Part shown: positions 49,512 to 60,552 of the stretch, piece by piece
Numbering within the stretch: position 1 is the first letter of the stretch
Layout: each line of letters begins with the position of its first letter
NCBI RefSeq assembly: GCF_001693435.1
Contig: NZ_CM004509.1
Span: 2,108,001 to 2,172,000 of the forward strand
DNA: 64,000 bases
Source: Gilliamella sp. wkB7
Lineage (GTDB): Bacteria > Pseudomonadota > Gammaproteobacteria > Enterobacterales > Orbaceae
Direction: 5' to 3'
The notes under the pieces: generated by a model
What the model saw: the letters and a program-made list of their open reading frames with translations, nothing else
What the model was told of the DNA's origin: nothing
The model's database searches: none
Made by a program: the position numbers and the translations under genes

Positions 49512-52500
49512 TTATCGCTTATTAAGATTGTTAAAGATAACTTTAACTTCTTCTTTCAGACTTTCACCACAATAAACCATAGAAGTATCGTAATTTTCAT
49601 ATTGGGGTTCACGAGATGCACTAAACCAATTAAATGAACCAATACACAGTAAATTATCATCGCTTATAACGATTTTACTATGAACTCGTCGAACTAACTT
49701 GGTAGTGATTCCTTTTTCGTTTAATAGCTTTATAGCAATATCTAAGTTTTCTTTTTTCTTTTCTCGTTTCATAGGATTAATGTGTTGGATATTGAAATTT
49801 TCATCAGTGATTACGTTTACTTGGATACCTTTGGCTATTGCTTTGGTCATAGAATCAATGAATCCGGTTTGTTTAAGTTTTTCCATATTAATCCATGGGG
49901 AAATAATAGTGATATGTTTTACAGTACTCGCTATTGTTTCATTTAAAAATTTATCATGTTCTTTTACACCATTCAGAGTATATATTTGGGTATTAAGTTG
50001 ATTTAAATCTTTTCTTTGTTTATATTCGAAATATAATGCATTTTCTTCATATGCAAATAAGTATTTGGCAAGTAATCCTCTTGGTGATGACGATGGTTGA
50101 ATTTCAAATAGGTCCATATCACCAAAAACAAGAAAACTATCCTTAGCCCGTGAAACAGCAACATTTAACATACTAAGATCATTATCAATAAAACTACCAT
50201 CTTCATGTTTTGAATATACGGGCGAAAATATGATAATTGCTCTTTCGGCTCCTTGAAGTGAGTGCACCGTACCGACAGTGATAGATTCGTCATTATATCC
50301 AGTGTTAATACCCTTATTATTCAGTATATTTTTGACGATTGAAACTTGAGCGCTAAATGGTGATACTATCGCTACTATTTGCTCGATAGGTTTGCCATAA
50401 TGATCTTCAATACGTTGTCGATTTTCAACTAACCAGGCCGAAATTGTTTCCGCTTCTAAAAGATTGAATCGGCTTCCGGTATTTTTTTTCTCGACTCTTC
50501 CATCAATATGGAGATAGCCCATGAATGGAAATAAATTATTATCACTATAGCCTCTTTTAGGCTGTAATTTCCCTTGATAACTAAGCTCATTACAAAACCC
50601 TATAATTTTATCATAACAACGACGGTGTTCGTAAAGATACATACCTCTGGCTAAATCAGTGTCATAATGATAACGTGAAGAAAATTGTGCAATTTTCATT
50701 ACGCTGCCTGAAGCTGAACATTTTCCCATTTCAGCAATTAGATCATATTCTGCGGTGATTTTTTCTTGTGTATCTCCTGTCAAAATTTTTTCTTCTAACA
50801 TATTGCCAATGTCAATCGACGAAGTGATGTTCCATATTGGAGGAATTTGCGCAGTATCTCCAATAACGAGTGCTTTTTTGGCTAACGCAAAAGAAGCGGC
50901 AGCAACTTCAGGCAGTACTTGTCCTGCCTCATCGATGATAAGTAAATCAGCAAAGTTATAAGCATAGTTATCCTCGAATTTTGATCCATTATGTTTTGAT
51001 ATACACATATGTGAAGGAAGCATATAACAGGTCATAACGACACATGGTGTTAACATCATTCTACGATGCCAACGCGGTTCTACTGCTTTAATTCCTGTTT
51101 TCTTTTTCTCTTCATCAAGATTAGCAATTTCATCTATAGTCATCAACCAACGTCCTTCCCAGTAGTGAGTGGTTAATAGAAAAATGTCAAATCTAATTTG
51201 TGTATCCGCTAGATCATCAATTTGTGATAAATTGGGTTCTTTATCATTTTTATAACCAAGTTCAGAAGCAATGTTTAGCCATTTTGTTAAAATCTCTTGT
51301 TCTTGTTGGATAATTTGATTTACGTTATTAATTTGTTGTTTATAATCTTTCTGTTTTAATTTCTCTTTATTTAGTAATTCATTGATTAAATGGCTAATAT
51401 TATCAATATTGATTGATTCTTTTTCAATATCAAAACCCTTTAATTTTTCCGCAAGGAGAAGTTTAATTTGGTAATAACGTTTTTTGCGAACTGCAGGAAG
51501 CCATGAAAATAATGAAATAAACAGAGATTCATTGGCTAAATACTTTTCCCATTCATTTAAGGCAAAGCTTAATTTATCTATTTCCGATGTTGCATTAGAC
51601 AGTTTTAGGTTAAGATCATTAAGATGAATATCGATATCATCATCAGATACTAACTTACTTTTTTCACGAATTTTAAGTAAGTTATCCCAAGTTTGTTTTA
51701 TGTCAATTAATCTGTGTGACTGTTCAACAAGCTTTTTATGTAGTAACGACGTGATTTTTTTAGGAGATGAACAATCGTCATTGGGGAAAGCTATTTTTGC
51801 TTTATCTAAATAAGAAGATAGAGCTTTTTTAATATACTCTTTCGATTCTACGTCACTAAAAAATTTTTGGGTATGATATTTATTTAGATCTTCATCTTTC
51901 TTAGTATTTGAAGGGAAATAAGCACCAAAACTATTTATATCAGGTAACCAGCGACCTGACATTTTTGGATCTGTCCCTTTGGAAAAATCTTTTCCAAATG
52001 CTTCAATGATGTTGGTAACGGCTTGGTTATTAGTAGAGGTAGCAAGCACAATAGGTGGATTTATTTCTTCAGCTAGCGCAGCTTTAGCCCATAGCGTTGC
52101 AATAATAGATAAAATTAAAGTCGTTTTTCCGGTTCCAGGTGGACCATTTACCGCTAAAATATCGCCATTATTTGTTCTGAGAAAATGACTTAATGCATCT
52201 CGCTGAGCTAACGCTAAAGGGAATTGATCTCCTGAATGACCTAATCTTTCATTAAATGTATCTTTAGTTGCAATTAACGGTTCTATATCACTTTCGGTTA
52301 AGTTAGCAAAACGCTTGAATAATGGAACTTCTGTTTTATTGACCAATAGATGATCGTAAAGAGCAAGGATATGTTTACTTGCACCAATAAACTTTGTTTT
52401 TTTTATGATATATGCATATTCTGCAAGTTCGTAATCTTTTTGCGTGTTGATCCATGAGTCAGCAATGCTATTTAATAGATTCACTGAATCTTCTAAATAC

Positions 52501-53030
52501 AATTTCCACTGTCGTTGATATTCTTCATATCTTTTTTGTTTTTCTTCTTTAGTTTCATTTTTTTCTAGGTGGGACTCGTCATAATACATAGATGATGAGA
52601 TATTAGCGTTTTTAGTTTTGTATTTATCATATTCTGATATTTCTCCAATAGAAAAGGAGCCATAGGCGAGAGGTTCAAGCAGATCTCTAGGGATTGTAGC
52701 TGAAATTGGAAATAAAAATCCCTCACGATTTATTTTTGCAATTATTACTAATGGCGTAACACAGTATGGACTACCTGCAATACGATCTTTACCATGTTTT
52801 ATTAAGCGATTAAAAACGGTAGGACGTAAAACAACATCTACGGTATTGGTATCACGTTGTTCATCTTTAAAAAAATACTCCGTAGTGGTATTATCAAGGC
52901 GACCCGATGAAACATCATTCCATATACTAAAATTTTTAATATTTTGATCTTCAAGTGCACCTTTTCCTGATTCAGCATCTGCTAATGAATTCCGCCAATA
53001 AGAGGCAAATTTTAAATAATCATCGTCCAT
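49512..53030 (-). CDS. SF1 (Upf1-like) helicase fused to a PLD-family nuclease
   Basis: A 1172-residue protein. A roughly 290-residue N-terminal region of unknown fold leads to a superfamily-1 helicase: Walker A GPPGTGKT (296-303), DEAG (700-703), GDTAQIPP (724-731), EHRR (801-804), [12 protein letters not shown] (919-930) and NVAVSRAK (956-963). A long, partly coiled-coil insertion (about 390-600) splits the first RecA domain. The C-terminus (about 1025-1172) is a phospholipase-D-type nuclease with a perfect HxK(x)4D(x)6GSxN motif: His1117, Lys1119, Asp1124, Gly1131, Ser1132, Asn1134. One HKD motif implies dimerisation. AGGAATAG precedes the ATG. Stands alone beside a defence island; anti-phage function is inferred. 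Confidence 0.87.
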   Translation of the reverse strand: MDDDYLKFASYWRNSLADAESGKGALEDQNIKNFSIWNDVSSGRLDNTTTEYFFKDEQRDTNTVDVVLRPTVFNRLIKHGKDRIAGSPYCVTPLVIIAKINREGFLFPISATIPRDLLEPLAYGSFSIGEISEYDKYKTKNANISSSMYYDESHLEKNETKEEKQKRYEEYQRQWKLYLEDSVNLLNSIADSWINTQKDYELAEYAYIIKKTKFIGASKHILALYDHLLVNKTEVPLFKRFANLTESDIEPLIATKDTFNERLGHSGDQFPLALAQRDALSHFLRTNNGDILAVNGPPGTGKTTLILSIIATLWAKAALAEEINPPIVLATSTNNQAVTNIIEAFGKDFSKGTDPKMSGRWLPDINSFGAYFPSNTKKDEDLNKYHTQKFFSDVESKEYIKKALSSYLDKAKIAFPNDDCSSPKKITSLLHKKLVEQSHRLIDIKQTWDNLLKIREKSKLVSDDDIDIHLNDLNLKLSNATSEIDKLSFALNEWEKYLANESLFISLFSWLPAVRKKRYYQIKLLLAEKLKGFDIEKESINIDNISHLINELLNKEKLKQKDYKQQINNVNQIIQQEQEILTKWLNIASELGYKNDKEPNLSQIDDLADTQIRFDIFLLTTHYWEGRWLMTIDEIANLDEEKKKTGIKAVEPRWHRRMMLTPCVVMTCYMLPSHMCISKHNGSKFEDNYAYNFADLLIIDEAGQVLPEVAAASFALAKKALVIGDTAQIPPIWNITSSIDIGNMLEEKILTGDTQEKITAEYDLIAEMGKCSASGSVMKIAQFSSRYHYDTDLARGMYLYEHRRCYDKIIGFCNELSYQGKLQPKRGYSDNNLFPFMGYLHIDGRVEKKNTGSRFNLLEAETISAWLVENRQRIEDHYGKPIEQIVAIVSPFSAQVSIVKNILNNKGINTGYNDESITVGTVHSLQGAERAIIIFSPVYSKHEDGSFIDNDLSMLNVAVSRAKDSFLVFGDMDLFEIQPSSSPRGLLAKYLFAYEENALYFEYKQRKDLNQLNTQIYTLNGVKEHDKFLNETIASTVKHITIISPWINMEKLKQTGFIDSMTKAIAKGIQVNVITDENFNIQHINPMKREKKKENLDIAIKLLNEKGITTKLVRRVHSKIVISDDNLLCIGSFNWFSASREPQYENYDTSMVYCGESLKEEVKVIFNNLNKR

Positions 53031-53966
53031 TTCTATTCCTACAAATAACCTAATAAATCTTTAAGCACTTTAGATAACCGATATTAAGTATAATCAAATC
53101 TATGAATAATCTCAAAATCTATTAAAGAAATTTGTAACTATTTCCGATTATCAGTGATTTTTGTTAATCCATTAAATTAATCAAGACTCATGCTAAAAAA
53201 TTTTGGTAGGGCACAGAGAGTACACATCAGCCTATGGATTAGCGAGATCTGAAAAACATAGATCAAGGTCTAACTCATTTGATAATTCAAAAGATAAATA
53301 TTTACTGGACAAGTTTTAACTAAATTTTAAAGCTCTTTCACATAAATAGCGAAGTTATGCATACTATAAACTGATTGAAACTTCTGCTCATGATTATTCG
53401 CACTTTAGGTATACAGTTTTTATGTATATTGTATTTATATTTCTAAGTATATATCTAAAAATTTTAGTTATAAATGTATCACTATTGGTGATTAATGAAA
53501 AATAAATCATGTTTAATATCTAATAGTTATTTGTTTTGATGTGTTTTAAAGGATTTAAAAGAATGTTACTGAATAGTTAATTGGGCTGGCGGGAGTTGAA
53601 TTATTTAATAACTAATTTATTAATTGATATAAAATATTTTAATTTTTTTCGTAGTCCAATTTGGGGGCCAATGGGGAATTTTATTTACACTAGGTCTGTC
53701 ACCAACTAAAATATCTATTTTCACATTACAGAAAATTACTGACAAATATGCTTTAAGAAAAAAGGTTGCTCTTAAATTATCTCCTCAAAACTAGTGGCAA
53801 AATAATTAATTCCGTTAATATATAAGTGTTAAATCGTCACTCTCGCAAAAGTAAACTATCTAAGAAAAATTAACTTTTAATATATAAAATTATCCTTCAT
53901 ATCGGCATCATAAAAAATAATGACATGCCGTTATGCTGAATATTTATTTTGTATAAGGTGATGATA
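53031..53966. other. Non-coding region with remnants and a possible attachment site
   Basis: About 935 bases without an intact gene. A short open stretch (about 53650-53793, plus strand) and another (about 53214-53320, plus strand) read like eroded protein fragments, but I recognise neither. A tRNA- or tmRNA-3'-end-like segment at 53582-53599 is listed separately. Confidence 0.5.
53576..53599 (-). other. Possible attachment-site remnant (left), tmRNA-3'-end-like
   Basis: On the minus strand the sequence reads TTCAACTCCCGCCAGCCCA, which resembles the 3' end of a tmRNA (ssrA) gene (TTCAACTCCCGCCAGCTCC in E. coli), a common integration target. The core TGGGCTGGCGG (53582-53592), preceded by TTAAT, recurs in the same orientation at 61812-61822. 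Together they would bracket about 8.2 kb with the qat operon. Short match, so only a candidate. Confidence 0.4.
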
Positions 53967-55003
53967 ATGAAACTAAAAGAATTAATTATTCACTAAAGAA
54001 AACTCATAGTGGCAAAAGAACAGATATCTGCGTAAAGTCATTTTTGTGTAATTTCATAGATGATTCAAAGCCTTTCCAAGCAATAAAAATAGAAAGTATT
54101 GATCACTTTTTTACTACGATGAAAGATGCTGATTTTGCTCATGTTTATGGATAAAATAATTTTTTTATTTTTCAGCTTACTATTTTCATGATGATAGATT
54201 TTCTGTTGGAAGAAATTATTTTATAAAAGAATCTGATTTAATGAAAGTTGCAAAATTATTTCATTTTTTACAACTAAAAGGCTTAATCCTCCCAATGGTT
54301 TCATATCTTGAATTACATGAAAAGATAAAGTTGAATGGCTTTGAAGATAGAATTAAGAAATTTAAAACTCGTTGGAAAAACGAAATGAGTATATTTAATG
54401 AGTTATCAAAAGTAAGAGTGGAATCAACGACAGTTGCAAGTTCAATATTCATTAACTCTACTGGATGTTTACTTTGCGGTGATAAAGATTATTACACTGT
54501 AACATCAACAATTAATGTAGAAAAAAGCTTTATGATTGGATTTAATCTTTGCAATCTTCATCTGAAAACGGCTCAAAATGAAGATAGTTTCATTGAATAT
54601 TTAGCGACTATTTCTAAACAAAAATTACCTTTTAAATCCTTACCATTAGATATTAAAGAACATATTGCTCTTATTGTAGAATGGTTACCTAAAGAATTAA
54701 ATTGTTATATTGAAAATATTAATAATAATACAATTACATTAATTAGATCTTCAGGTATAAATGTAATATTTCGCCTTGATTCATTAACTAATTATGCCTA
54801 TATGATTATTAATTTAGCCGGTAAGGAGGTTGCTCGTATAGATTCGGCTAATTACCATAATATTAATTATGGTCCTGATCATATTCACTTAAATTTATCA
54901 AAGAAAAAACGTAGTTGTAATTAGTTTTACAACTGGTAGTCCATTACTTGATATAAAGAAAATACTTAAAATAATTGAACAAGAAGAAGCCAGAATAAAG
55001 TAA
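53967..55003 (+). pseudogene. Unknown protein gene broken by three frameshifts
   Basis: A good site (AAGGTGATGATA) and ATG at 53967 open MKLKELII, then a shift leads into KKTHSGKRTDICVKSFLCNF and about 40 more residues up to a TAA near 54155. A third stretch (about 54163-54924) carries AYYFHDDRFSVGRNYFIKE and then 227 residues from the ATG at 54241, including a CxxC and CxxH pair (CLLCGDKD; CNLHLK) that could bind zinc and the segment NYGPDHIHLNLS. After a poly-A slip at about 54903, SFTTGSPLLDIKKILKIIE continues to a TAA at 55001-55003. Joined, it gives a protein of about 345 residues. I do not recognise it. The 227-residue segment alone may be annotated as a gene. Confidence 0.6.
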
Positions 55004-55275
55004 TAACCCAATTAATGTTGCATCACTTATATGAAAGATCTTAATTTTTCTGGAAATTGTTTTTCAAAAATTAATGAAATTGGCAACTTATGGTACAAGA
55101 TTCACGCTACAATTGAGTAGTGTTTTTTTTATTCAAAATCGATTACTTGTTAAATAAAAATTTTTATTTTAATGTTAAATGATTTTTCAGGTTTCCTAAT
55201 TTTTTCATTAAATAACGTTTATTTAAATGAACCATCTAGAATGCCCAATTAATACTTGGTATTTTAGTTAAGAAA

Positions 55276-56004
55276 TCATAATAATGATATTATTTTTCTA
55301 AAATTCATTTCGATTATTTTTTCAACCTCTAAAATACTGATATTCCATAACCCTGATAAAAAAGGGTATAACTTATTTACATCCCAAGGCATAAGGCTCT
55401 TTTTGTTATATGTTCCAAATGGGCCATCGGTTTCTGTGAGAATTTTATCTCGTGGTATTATTGAAATTACTTCTCTGCCATTTTGTCCTTTAATCATAGC
55501 GGGTCCAACAGAAAACCAACAGCCTTGCTGAATTGCCTGTTGTAGCTCATTTTTACTTCCAGAAAACCAATGTAAAATTGGAATTCCATCTATTCTTTTT
55601 AGCTCAGATAAAATTTCTAATACAGCTTTTCGCGAGTGAATGGACATCAGTCTTCCACCATCACGATTAACTCTTGATAATATGTGGTGAAAAACTTTTA
55701 ATTGTTCTTTATAAAACGATTTATATTCATTGCTTCCATCTAAACCAATCTCTCCAATATACTTAGATTGGGGGAAAAGCATATCAAAAATATCAAGCTC
55801 ATTAATCCTTAAATGAGCAAGTTCTGGATGTAATCCAAGAGCAGTTTTTATCTTTGGGTAACCTAATGCTAATCGTTGAGTTCCTAGCCAAGCTTTCGGA
55901 GTTGTTGTAACAGAAAGGGCATAAAGCCCTTTTTGTTTACAAGATTCAACTATATTTTTAGGATCAGAGTATAGATCTAAGTGGCAATGCATATCAATAA
56001 GCAA
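55276..56004 (-). CDS. qatD: Qat anti-phage system TatD-like nuclease QatD
   Basis: A 242-residue TatD-family metal-dependent hydrolase. The metal-site motifs are HCH (DMHCHLD), EIGLDG (Glu), IHSRKA (His), HWFSG (His) and TETDGPF (Asp). It is the last gene of qatABCD. The start is a TTG at 56004-56002, overlapping the qatC stop by 11 bases; an in-frame ATG lies just past the stop (55992). In the Qat system QatD is thought to act as the DNase; its activity is required for defence in the published E. coli system. Confidence 0.9.
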   Translation of the reverse strand: MLIDMHCHLDLYSDPKNIVESCKQKGLYALSVTTTPKAWLGTQRLALGYPKIKTALGLHPELAHLRINELDIFDMLFPQSKYIGEIGLDGSNEYKSFYKEQLKVFHHILSRVNRDGGRLMSIHSRKAVLEILSELKRIDGIPILHWFSGSKNELQQAIQQGCWFSVGPAMIKGQNGREVISIIPRDKILTETDGPFGTYNKKSLMPWDVNKLYPFLSGLWNISILEVEKIIEMNFRKIISLL

Positions 56005-57331
56005 AACAATTCTCTCTTTTTAATAATTCTTCCACTTCTTTTAGGCCTCTTTTAAAAATATCTTCATATTGAGGTAATAATTGATGTTCAAGAGGCCCGC
56101 TCTTACTAACCCAATTTTTTACATTAACATTATCCAATTGTTTTATAGCTCTAATCAGTGAAAATAAATCATCCCTACCATTTTGGTTATTCTTTACAAA
56201 TTTTGCCAATGTATCATTTTCACCATAATTATAAAGAACAGATTCTGTGATATGCCCTGTATTTAGCGAAGCTTGCCTTATTAAACAAGGAACACAATAG
56301 CCACATTGTTGATTTTTTCTTTTCCAATGACTACAGGATACTGTGTCATCAACAATTTTCTTTAATAATGTTAAGTTACGACATGAAAGAACCATCTCTC
56401 CTTTTGTTTTGAATTGATAAGGGTTTTTAATTGAAATATTAAAACCAATTTGATCTAAAATATTTTGAATTAATCCTATAAAATATGGATGAGTTGTTCT
56501 TGTACTTAACGAACCAATTCTTCTGTTTGTTAAAGGCGCATTTAATGAAATAAAACCATTCTCAGGAACAAACAAATTGATATTTTGAAGATTATTAGTT
56601 TTTTTGACTGCGTCACACCCAATCACTGCTAATGCTAAAAAAATTATACTTCTCGTTCTCATACTTATATCAGTTTTTCTACCACTAGAACGAGGATTAG
56701 CAAACGCGGCAAAGTGAGAGAGCCTTCCTTTAAGATGATGGGCAATAGAATTTTGTTTCTTTTTATCCCCTTTATAAGAATAGCTGACAAGTAATGGCTT
56801 ATATTTTTCCTCTAAAAGATCAATAACGCCAATAGCACTATCTAATCCTCCGGAAAAGAGAGACACAGAATCTAAGCCATTTAAGTTTACTAATGTATGA
56901 CGACTATTACCAAAGGGCTTAGGAGGAAGATAACCGCCTGTAGAGAAATTCAAATACCATATATCTCCACTTAAAAAGTGTAGCGCTTTAGTTAAGATTG
57001 GTTTTATTGAATTCCACTGAACATGGTTATTCACAGGGATGTATAGTTCAATATTCCTTGTCCAGCCATCACAAGTTGAGCCTCTATCAATAAATGTATC
57101 TGCAGCAATAACAGATAGAGCGATAGTCAAAAAATCCATTACTTCTTCAGATAGAGGAACACCTAATCTCTGTATTTTATTAATGATAGGACTACCTATA
57201 GTTGCCACATCGCTACGTGGAACTACTCCATCTTTTTTTATAACAGCATCTCGGTTATAAATTTGAACAGGAATTACATCATCAGATGATAGGGGTAATT
57301 GTTTATAATCGTGGTTTATATACATTTTCAT
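55994..57331 (-). CDS. qatC: Qat anti-phage system QueC-like protein QatC
   Basis: A 445-residue protein with the ATP-pyrophosphatase fold of QueC. The PP-loop is SLFSGGLDS (about 157-165) and the zinc site keeps all four cysteines (Cys333, Cys343, Cys346, Cys349; CxxCxxC at the end). The N-terminal 150 residues are an extension absent from housekeeping QueC, as expected for QatC. The ATG at 57331 overlaps the qatB stop (TAATG); a longer start at 57349 is possible. QueC chemistry suggests modification of a nucleobase or protein with a nitrile or amide, but the target is not known. Confidence 0.9.
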   Translation of the reverse strand: MKMYINHDYKQLPLSSDDVIPVQIYNRDAVIKKDGVVPRSDVATIGSPIINKIQRLGVPLSEEVMDFLTIALSVIAADTFIDRGSTCDGWTRNIELYIPVNNHVQWNSIKPILTKALHFLSGDIWYLNFSTGGYLPPKPFGNSRHTLVNLNGLDSVSLFSGGLDSAIGVIDLLEEKYKPLLVSYSYKGDKKKQNSIAHHLKGRLSHFAAFANPRSSGRKTDISMRTRSIIFLALAVIGCDAVKKTNNLQNINLFVPENGFISLNAPLTNRRIGSLSTRTTHPYFIGLIQNILDQIGFNISIKNPYQFKTKGEMVLSCRNLTLLKKIVDDTVSCSHWKRKNQQCGYCVPCLIRQASLNTGHITESVLYNYGENDTLAKFVKNNQNGRDDLFSLIRAIKQLDNVNVKNWVSKSGPLEHQLLPQYEDIFKRGLKEVEELLKRENCFAY

Positions 57332-58077
57332 TATAGATAATTCTCCCATTCATTCCAAATATCAACAATAACTTCTTTTTGGATTTTATTGATTTCTTTT
57401 ACAGAGAAATGATAATCTTTTTTGTCTATTTTAGGCCTCATGTAGTTATCTACAATAACGTTAATCACTTCCCTTAAATCGGTTTCTGCATCCTGTAATT
57501 GTTTAGTTGTATCAGCATTATTCCAGCTTTGACCTGTATCACCTGTGATTTGTAAAAATATACTTTCAGATAAATAATTAATCATAGTGGCAATTATAAG
57601 ATCATCTGTAATTATATCAGCTTTAAAATTATCACTACCTTCAAAAGCTTCTGAAAGAGCTTGGTTTATTGCACTATTAATTTTTTCGGAATCACCATCA
57701 TTTCCAGCGAGAAAATGAGATATTCTCGCTATGACTTCTTCGCAAGTACGCCCTATAAAGTCGGATAGTGTGAAAACTTCCCCCTCACTAGTTATAGTTC
57801 CACTATCCAATAAACCAAACAGATTACCACCAGCTTGAATAACTGAACTCATTCTCTTACTAGCAGTTTGTCCCCCACCTGTAGCTTTCTTTGAATATTG
57901 CCCTAAAGCTTTTCTTAAGTTATTTCTATCTCTATTTTTTACATATTTTCCCATTGACGTTCTAAAGTCTTTTAATTGTGCTCCTTCACCACCTGTCATA
58001 GGATTTGTATTATCGGCCCATGGAGGGACTAATGGTGCTCCATTTTTAGGCCCTTTACTCGATTGCGATGTCCCCAT
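57331..58077 (-). CDS. qatB: Qat anti-phage system protein QatB
   Basis: A 248-residue soluble protein with no catalytic motif that I can see. The N-terminus is low-complexity (Gly, Ser, Pro, Asn rich; MGTSQSSKGPKNGAPLVPP). A Gly/Thr/Gln patch (SKKATGGGQTASKRMSSV, about 68-85) and helical acidic segments follow. It lies between QatA and QatC with zero spacing on one side (TAAATG) and a one-base overlap on the other, so the identification rests largely on operon order. The extended N-terminus has been proposed as a substrate for QatC in the system; that is not visible here. Confidence 0.85.
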   Translation of the reverse strand: MGTSQSSKGPKNGAPLVPPWADNTNPMTGGEGAQLKDFRTSMGKYVKNRDRNNLRKALGQYSKKATGGGQTASKRMSSVIQAGGNLFGLLDSGTITSEGEVFTLSDFIGRTCEEVIARISHFLAGNDGDSEKINSAINQALSEAFEGSDNFKADIITDDLIIATMINYLSESIFLQITGDTGQSWNNADTTKQLQDAETDLREVINVIVDNYMRPKIDKKDYHFSVKEINKIQKEVIVDIWNEWENYL

Positions 58078-59862
58078 TTATATCCCCTTATACCATTCTC
58101 GATTTTTTAGGTCTGTTTCCATCCATTTAGCTTTTTCAACTAAACCATCAATAAAACGACATAATATATTAGCTGCACTTGATGATCTTTCTGCTAACAA
58201 GCATGCTCCAGCATAACCTCGTGGGCGTTTATTCCACTCTGTGATTTTTCTTAATGAATTAACAAGAGCCTCCATTATTGGAACATGCTCATCAAATGAT
58301 AGAGTATCTAAGGCTTTTTTAGCCGCTAGAGAACTAGTTTTATCTGTACTTAATAATATATCTAAGGCTTCACGAGCTTTAGGTGATAAATTATTATTAT
58401 ATATAGATGTTAAAATCGTCTCTCTTGAAAGGTAAGTTGCTGCAGTCAAATCTTTGTCATATAAAGAAGGTTCTAACTTAGACCAACTTTCGATAAAGTC
58501 TTTAGTTGATTCATCTTTACTCCATGATTGAGGAGTATCTGGATGAAATTCTTTTTTATTAGTAACTTCTAAAGATTGAAAAACCAGTTTAGATTTTTCG
58601 ACTGAATTGATCAAATTATATAAATCATTAGTTGCATCTTCATTTACGCATCTTTCAAAAATAACTAACTTAGTGATAATATTTTCATCTAGCGGAATAC
58701 CTCTACGTTTAGCAATTTGAACTCGCATTTTTACCACGTTTAATAAACGTTTTACAATACGAGGATTACCATGAATGATTGGTGAATTAACAAGAAGTGG
58801 AGATATTCTATCAACTAGATCATAAGATCTAGCTATATCAGAGTTCAAATTTTGTTCTAACAACTCTAACACGTCTTCTTTTGAAATAGCTTTAGAACGC
58901 CAAGACTCTTGTAAGTTTTTTTCTAGGGTCTTTCGTAGAAGTTCTAATTTATTTTCATTCAAATTATATTCTTGAGCATATAACATAAATAAGTAGGAAC
59001 GGATTTCTAATAAACCAACAGTTGGTACTCTGATTGGAACTTGAATCAGTTTATCAAGATAATCAACATGATGTCTTTCAGATGCCCCTTTAAAATGCTC
59101 AGCTACCGCCGCTCTGATCATTCCTTCATCAGCGGCAATAATAAAAGCAGTATTAGGTAAAAAAAGAAATAACCTGATAGATTCTAATGTATGAATCGCA
59201 TTAACAGGTAGACATCTATCTAAGTTATCAATATTTACTATTAATGTAATATTCAATTCTTGTAGTATTGCACTATATTCTTTCCTAAAAGCATTAATTT
59301 GTTGTGGCGGAGTGTGCTTCTTTTCTGGTTTGAGTAATGACTTTCCTGTTTTTACGAGGTCGGTACCAACCTCAGTCATCGCTTTATATTCATTCTCATT
59401 CTGTATTCCATCAAATACATTATTGACTACATTTAAAGATTTGGATACCAATCCAAAAGTAGGGATTCCTGCAGCAAGTAATCCACCCTCAACAAGCAAG
59501 CCTAAACTTCTAACTGCATCGACTCTCTTTAAAAGATTTAATGTTTTATCTATTAACCTTTCATTACCTTTTGCAGCTTCGTGTAATTTAGTAGCTATCG
59601 TTTCTAGTAATGCAGCCCTTGCATCGTCATATCCTTGATACAACCATGCATCAAAATTAATCACTAGTTTTTTCTTGTCAGTATTATTGACTGTTACTTC
59701 TTTTTCAATTAACCTTAATAAGGTTGACTTACCAGCACCCCAATTACCAAAAATACCAATAGAGACAGGAAGCATTGATGGTGAATTTAATATGTTGGTT
59801 ACAATACTTGAAACTTCACCGAAATTTAAGTAATCATCATTTGACTCGATATCTGACCACAT
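58078..59862 (-). CDS. qatA: Qat anti-phage system KAP-family ATPase QatA
   Basis: A 594-residue P-loop ATPase of the KAP family. Walker A is GNWGAGKST (39-47), Walker B is VNIDNLDR (209-216) and an FDAWLY segment follows the Walker A helix, typical of KAP proteins. One or two hydrophobic stretches lie between them (about 117-145), the usual membrane-inserted segment. First gene of qatABCD; the promoter must lie in 59863-60070, where AT-rich sequence and a decayed integrase begin. The stop is directly followed by the qatB ATG. Confidence 0.92.
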   Translation of the reverse strand: MWSDIESNDDYLNFGEVSSIVTNILNSPSMLPVSIGIFGNWGAGKSTLLRLIEKEVTVNNTDKKKLVINFDAWLYQGYDDARAALLETIATKLHEAAKGNERLIDKTLNLLKRVDAVRSLGLLVEGGLLAAGIPTFGLVSKSLNVVNNVFDGIQNENEYKAMTEVGTDLVKTGKSLLKPEKKHTPPQQINAFRKEYSAILQELNITLIVNIDNLDRCLPVNAIHTLESIRLFLFLPNTAFIIAADEGMIRAAVAEHFKGASERHHVDYLDKLIQVPIRVPTVGLLEIRSYLFMLYAQEYNLNENKLELLRKTLEKNLQESWRSKAISKEDVLELLEQNLNSDIARSYDLVDRISPLLVNSPIIHGNPRIVKRLLNVVKMRVQIAKRRGIPLDENIITKLVIFERCVNEDATNDLYNLINSVEKSKLVFQSLEVTNKKEFHPDTPQSWSKDESTKDFIESWSKLEPSLYDKDLTAATYLSRETILTSIYNNNLSPKAREALDILLSTDKTSSLAAKKALDTLSFDEHVPIMEALVNSLRKITEWNKRPRGYAGACLLAERSSSAANILCRFIDGLVEKAKWMETDLKNREWYKGI

Positions 59863-60070
59863 AACTTATTCCTTATAATAATCAGATTTATATGCTACTA
59901 GACTTCAATTAAATCCAATTTAATGGGATATGATTGGCCTAATGAAATATAATCAATTTTATTTAAATAAGATAAATTTTATTAAATTTTTTGTAAATAT
60001 AATTTTACCTACTTTTGCGTAAAAGTATACCTATGTCACATTTTATTAGAAATGGTAGCTTATCTTTTGT

Positions 60071-60512
60071 TCACACCGCCAAATAAATCCTAACCACCTC
60101 AATCCGCTCATGCCCAAGTTCCCGATTACTTGCCGAGCCCATTGATCTTTGATTTGCTGCTCTGGTGTGAGTTCTTTACTGCTTACCCCACTGCTTTCGG
60201 TGACTGTCAGCCAGTTAGCGCTTCATATCTTATCTGTGCATAAGCGTGCCGTAAGCCGAATGTTTGTTGTAAGCGTAAACTCATTTGCACATAAGGATCG
60301 CTAATTTGTGTCAGAGTCTGCCCGTCAAGGTGTGTCACTTTATTTTCTTGCGTTACATATTGCCGATGCTCGATGCCAAGTTGAATATTATCTTTGGGGA
60401 TCACGCTATTTTTCCGACTTTTTCCGCCCACCAACGTAGGTGTGCCATGCGGTTTTTAATGGTGTTAATCGATCAATCTTGGGCTTGCCACTGTGCAACT
60501 AAATAGTTATCG
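60071..60512 (-). pseudogene. Fragment of a tyrosine integrase (integrase-domain family)
   Basis: Readable pieces of one protein in shifted frames: WQAQD, stop, SINTIKNRMAHLRWWAEKVGK, then NSVIPKDNIQLGIEHRQYVT through LRHAYAQIRYEA, a stop near 60207, and finally ELGHERIEVVRIYLAV up to the TGA at 60073-60071, with frameshifts. The last motif is the C-terminal box of a tyrosine recombinase (GHxR...Y) and the N-terminal part is a SAM-like core-binding domain. Most of the catalytic domain is missing. It is dead and different from the P4-type integrase remnant next to it. Confidence 0.65.
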
Positions 60513-60552
60513 TGCTTAGCTGTTCAGCTTGAGTAGCATGACTACCATCTTA

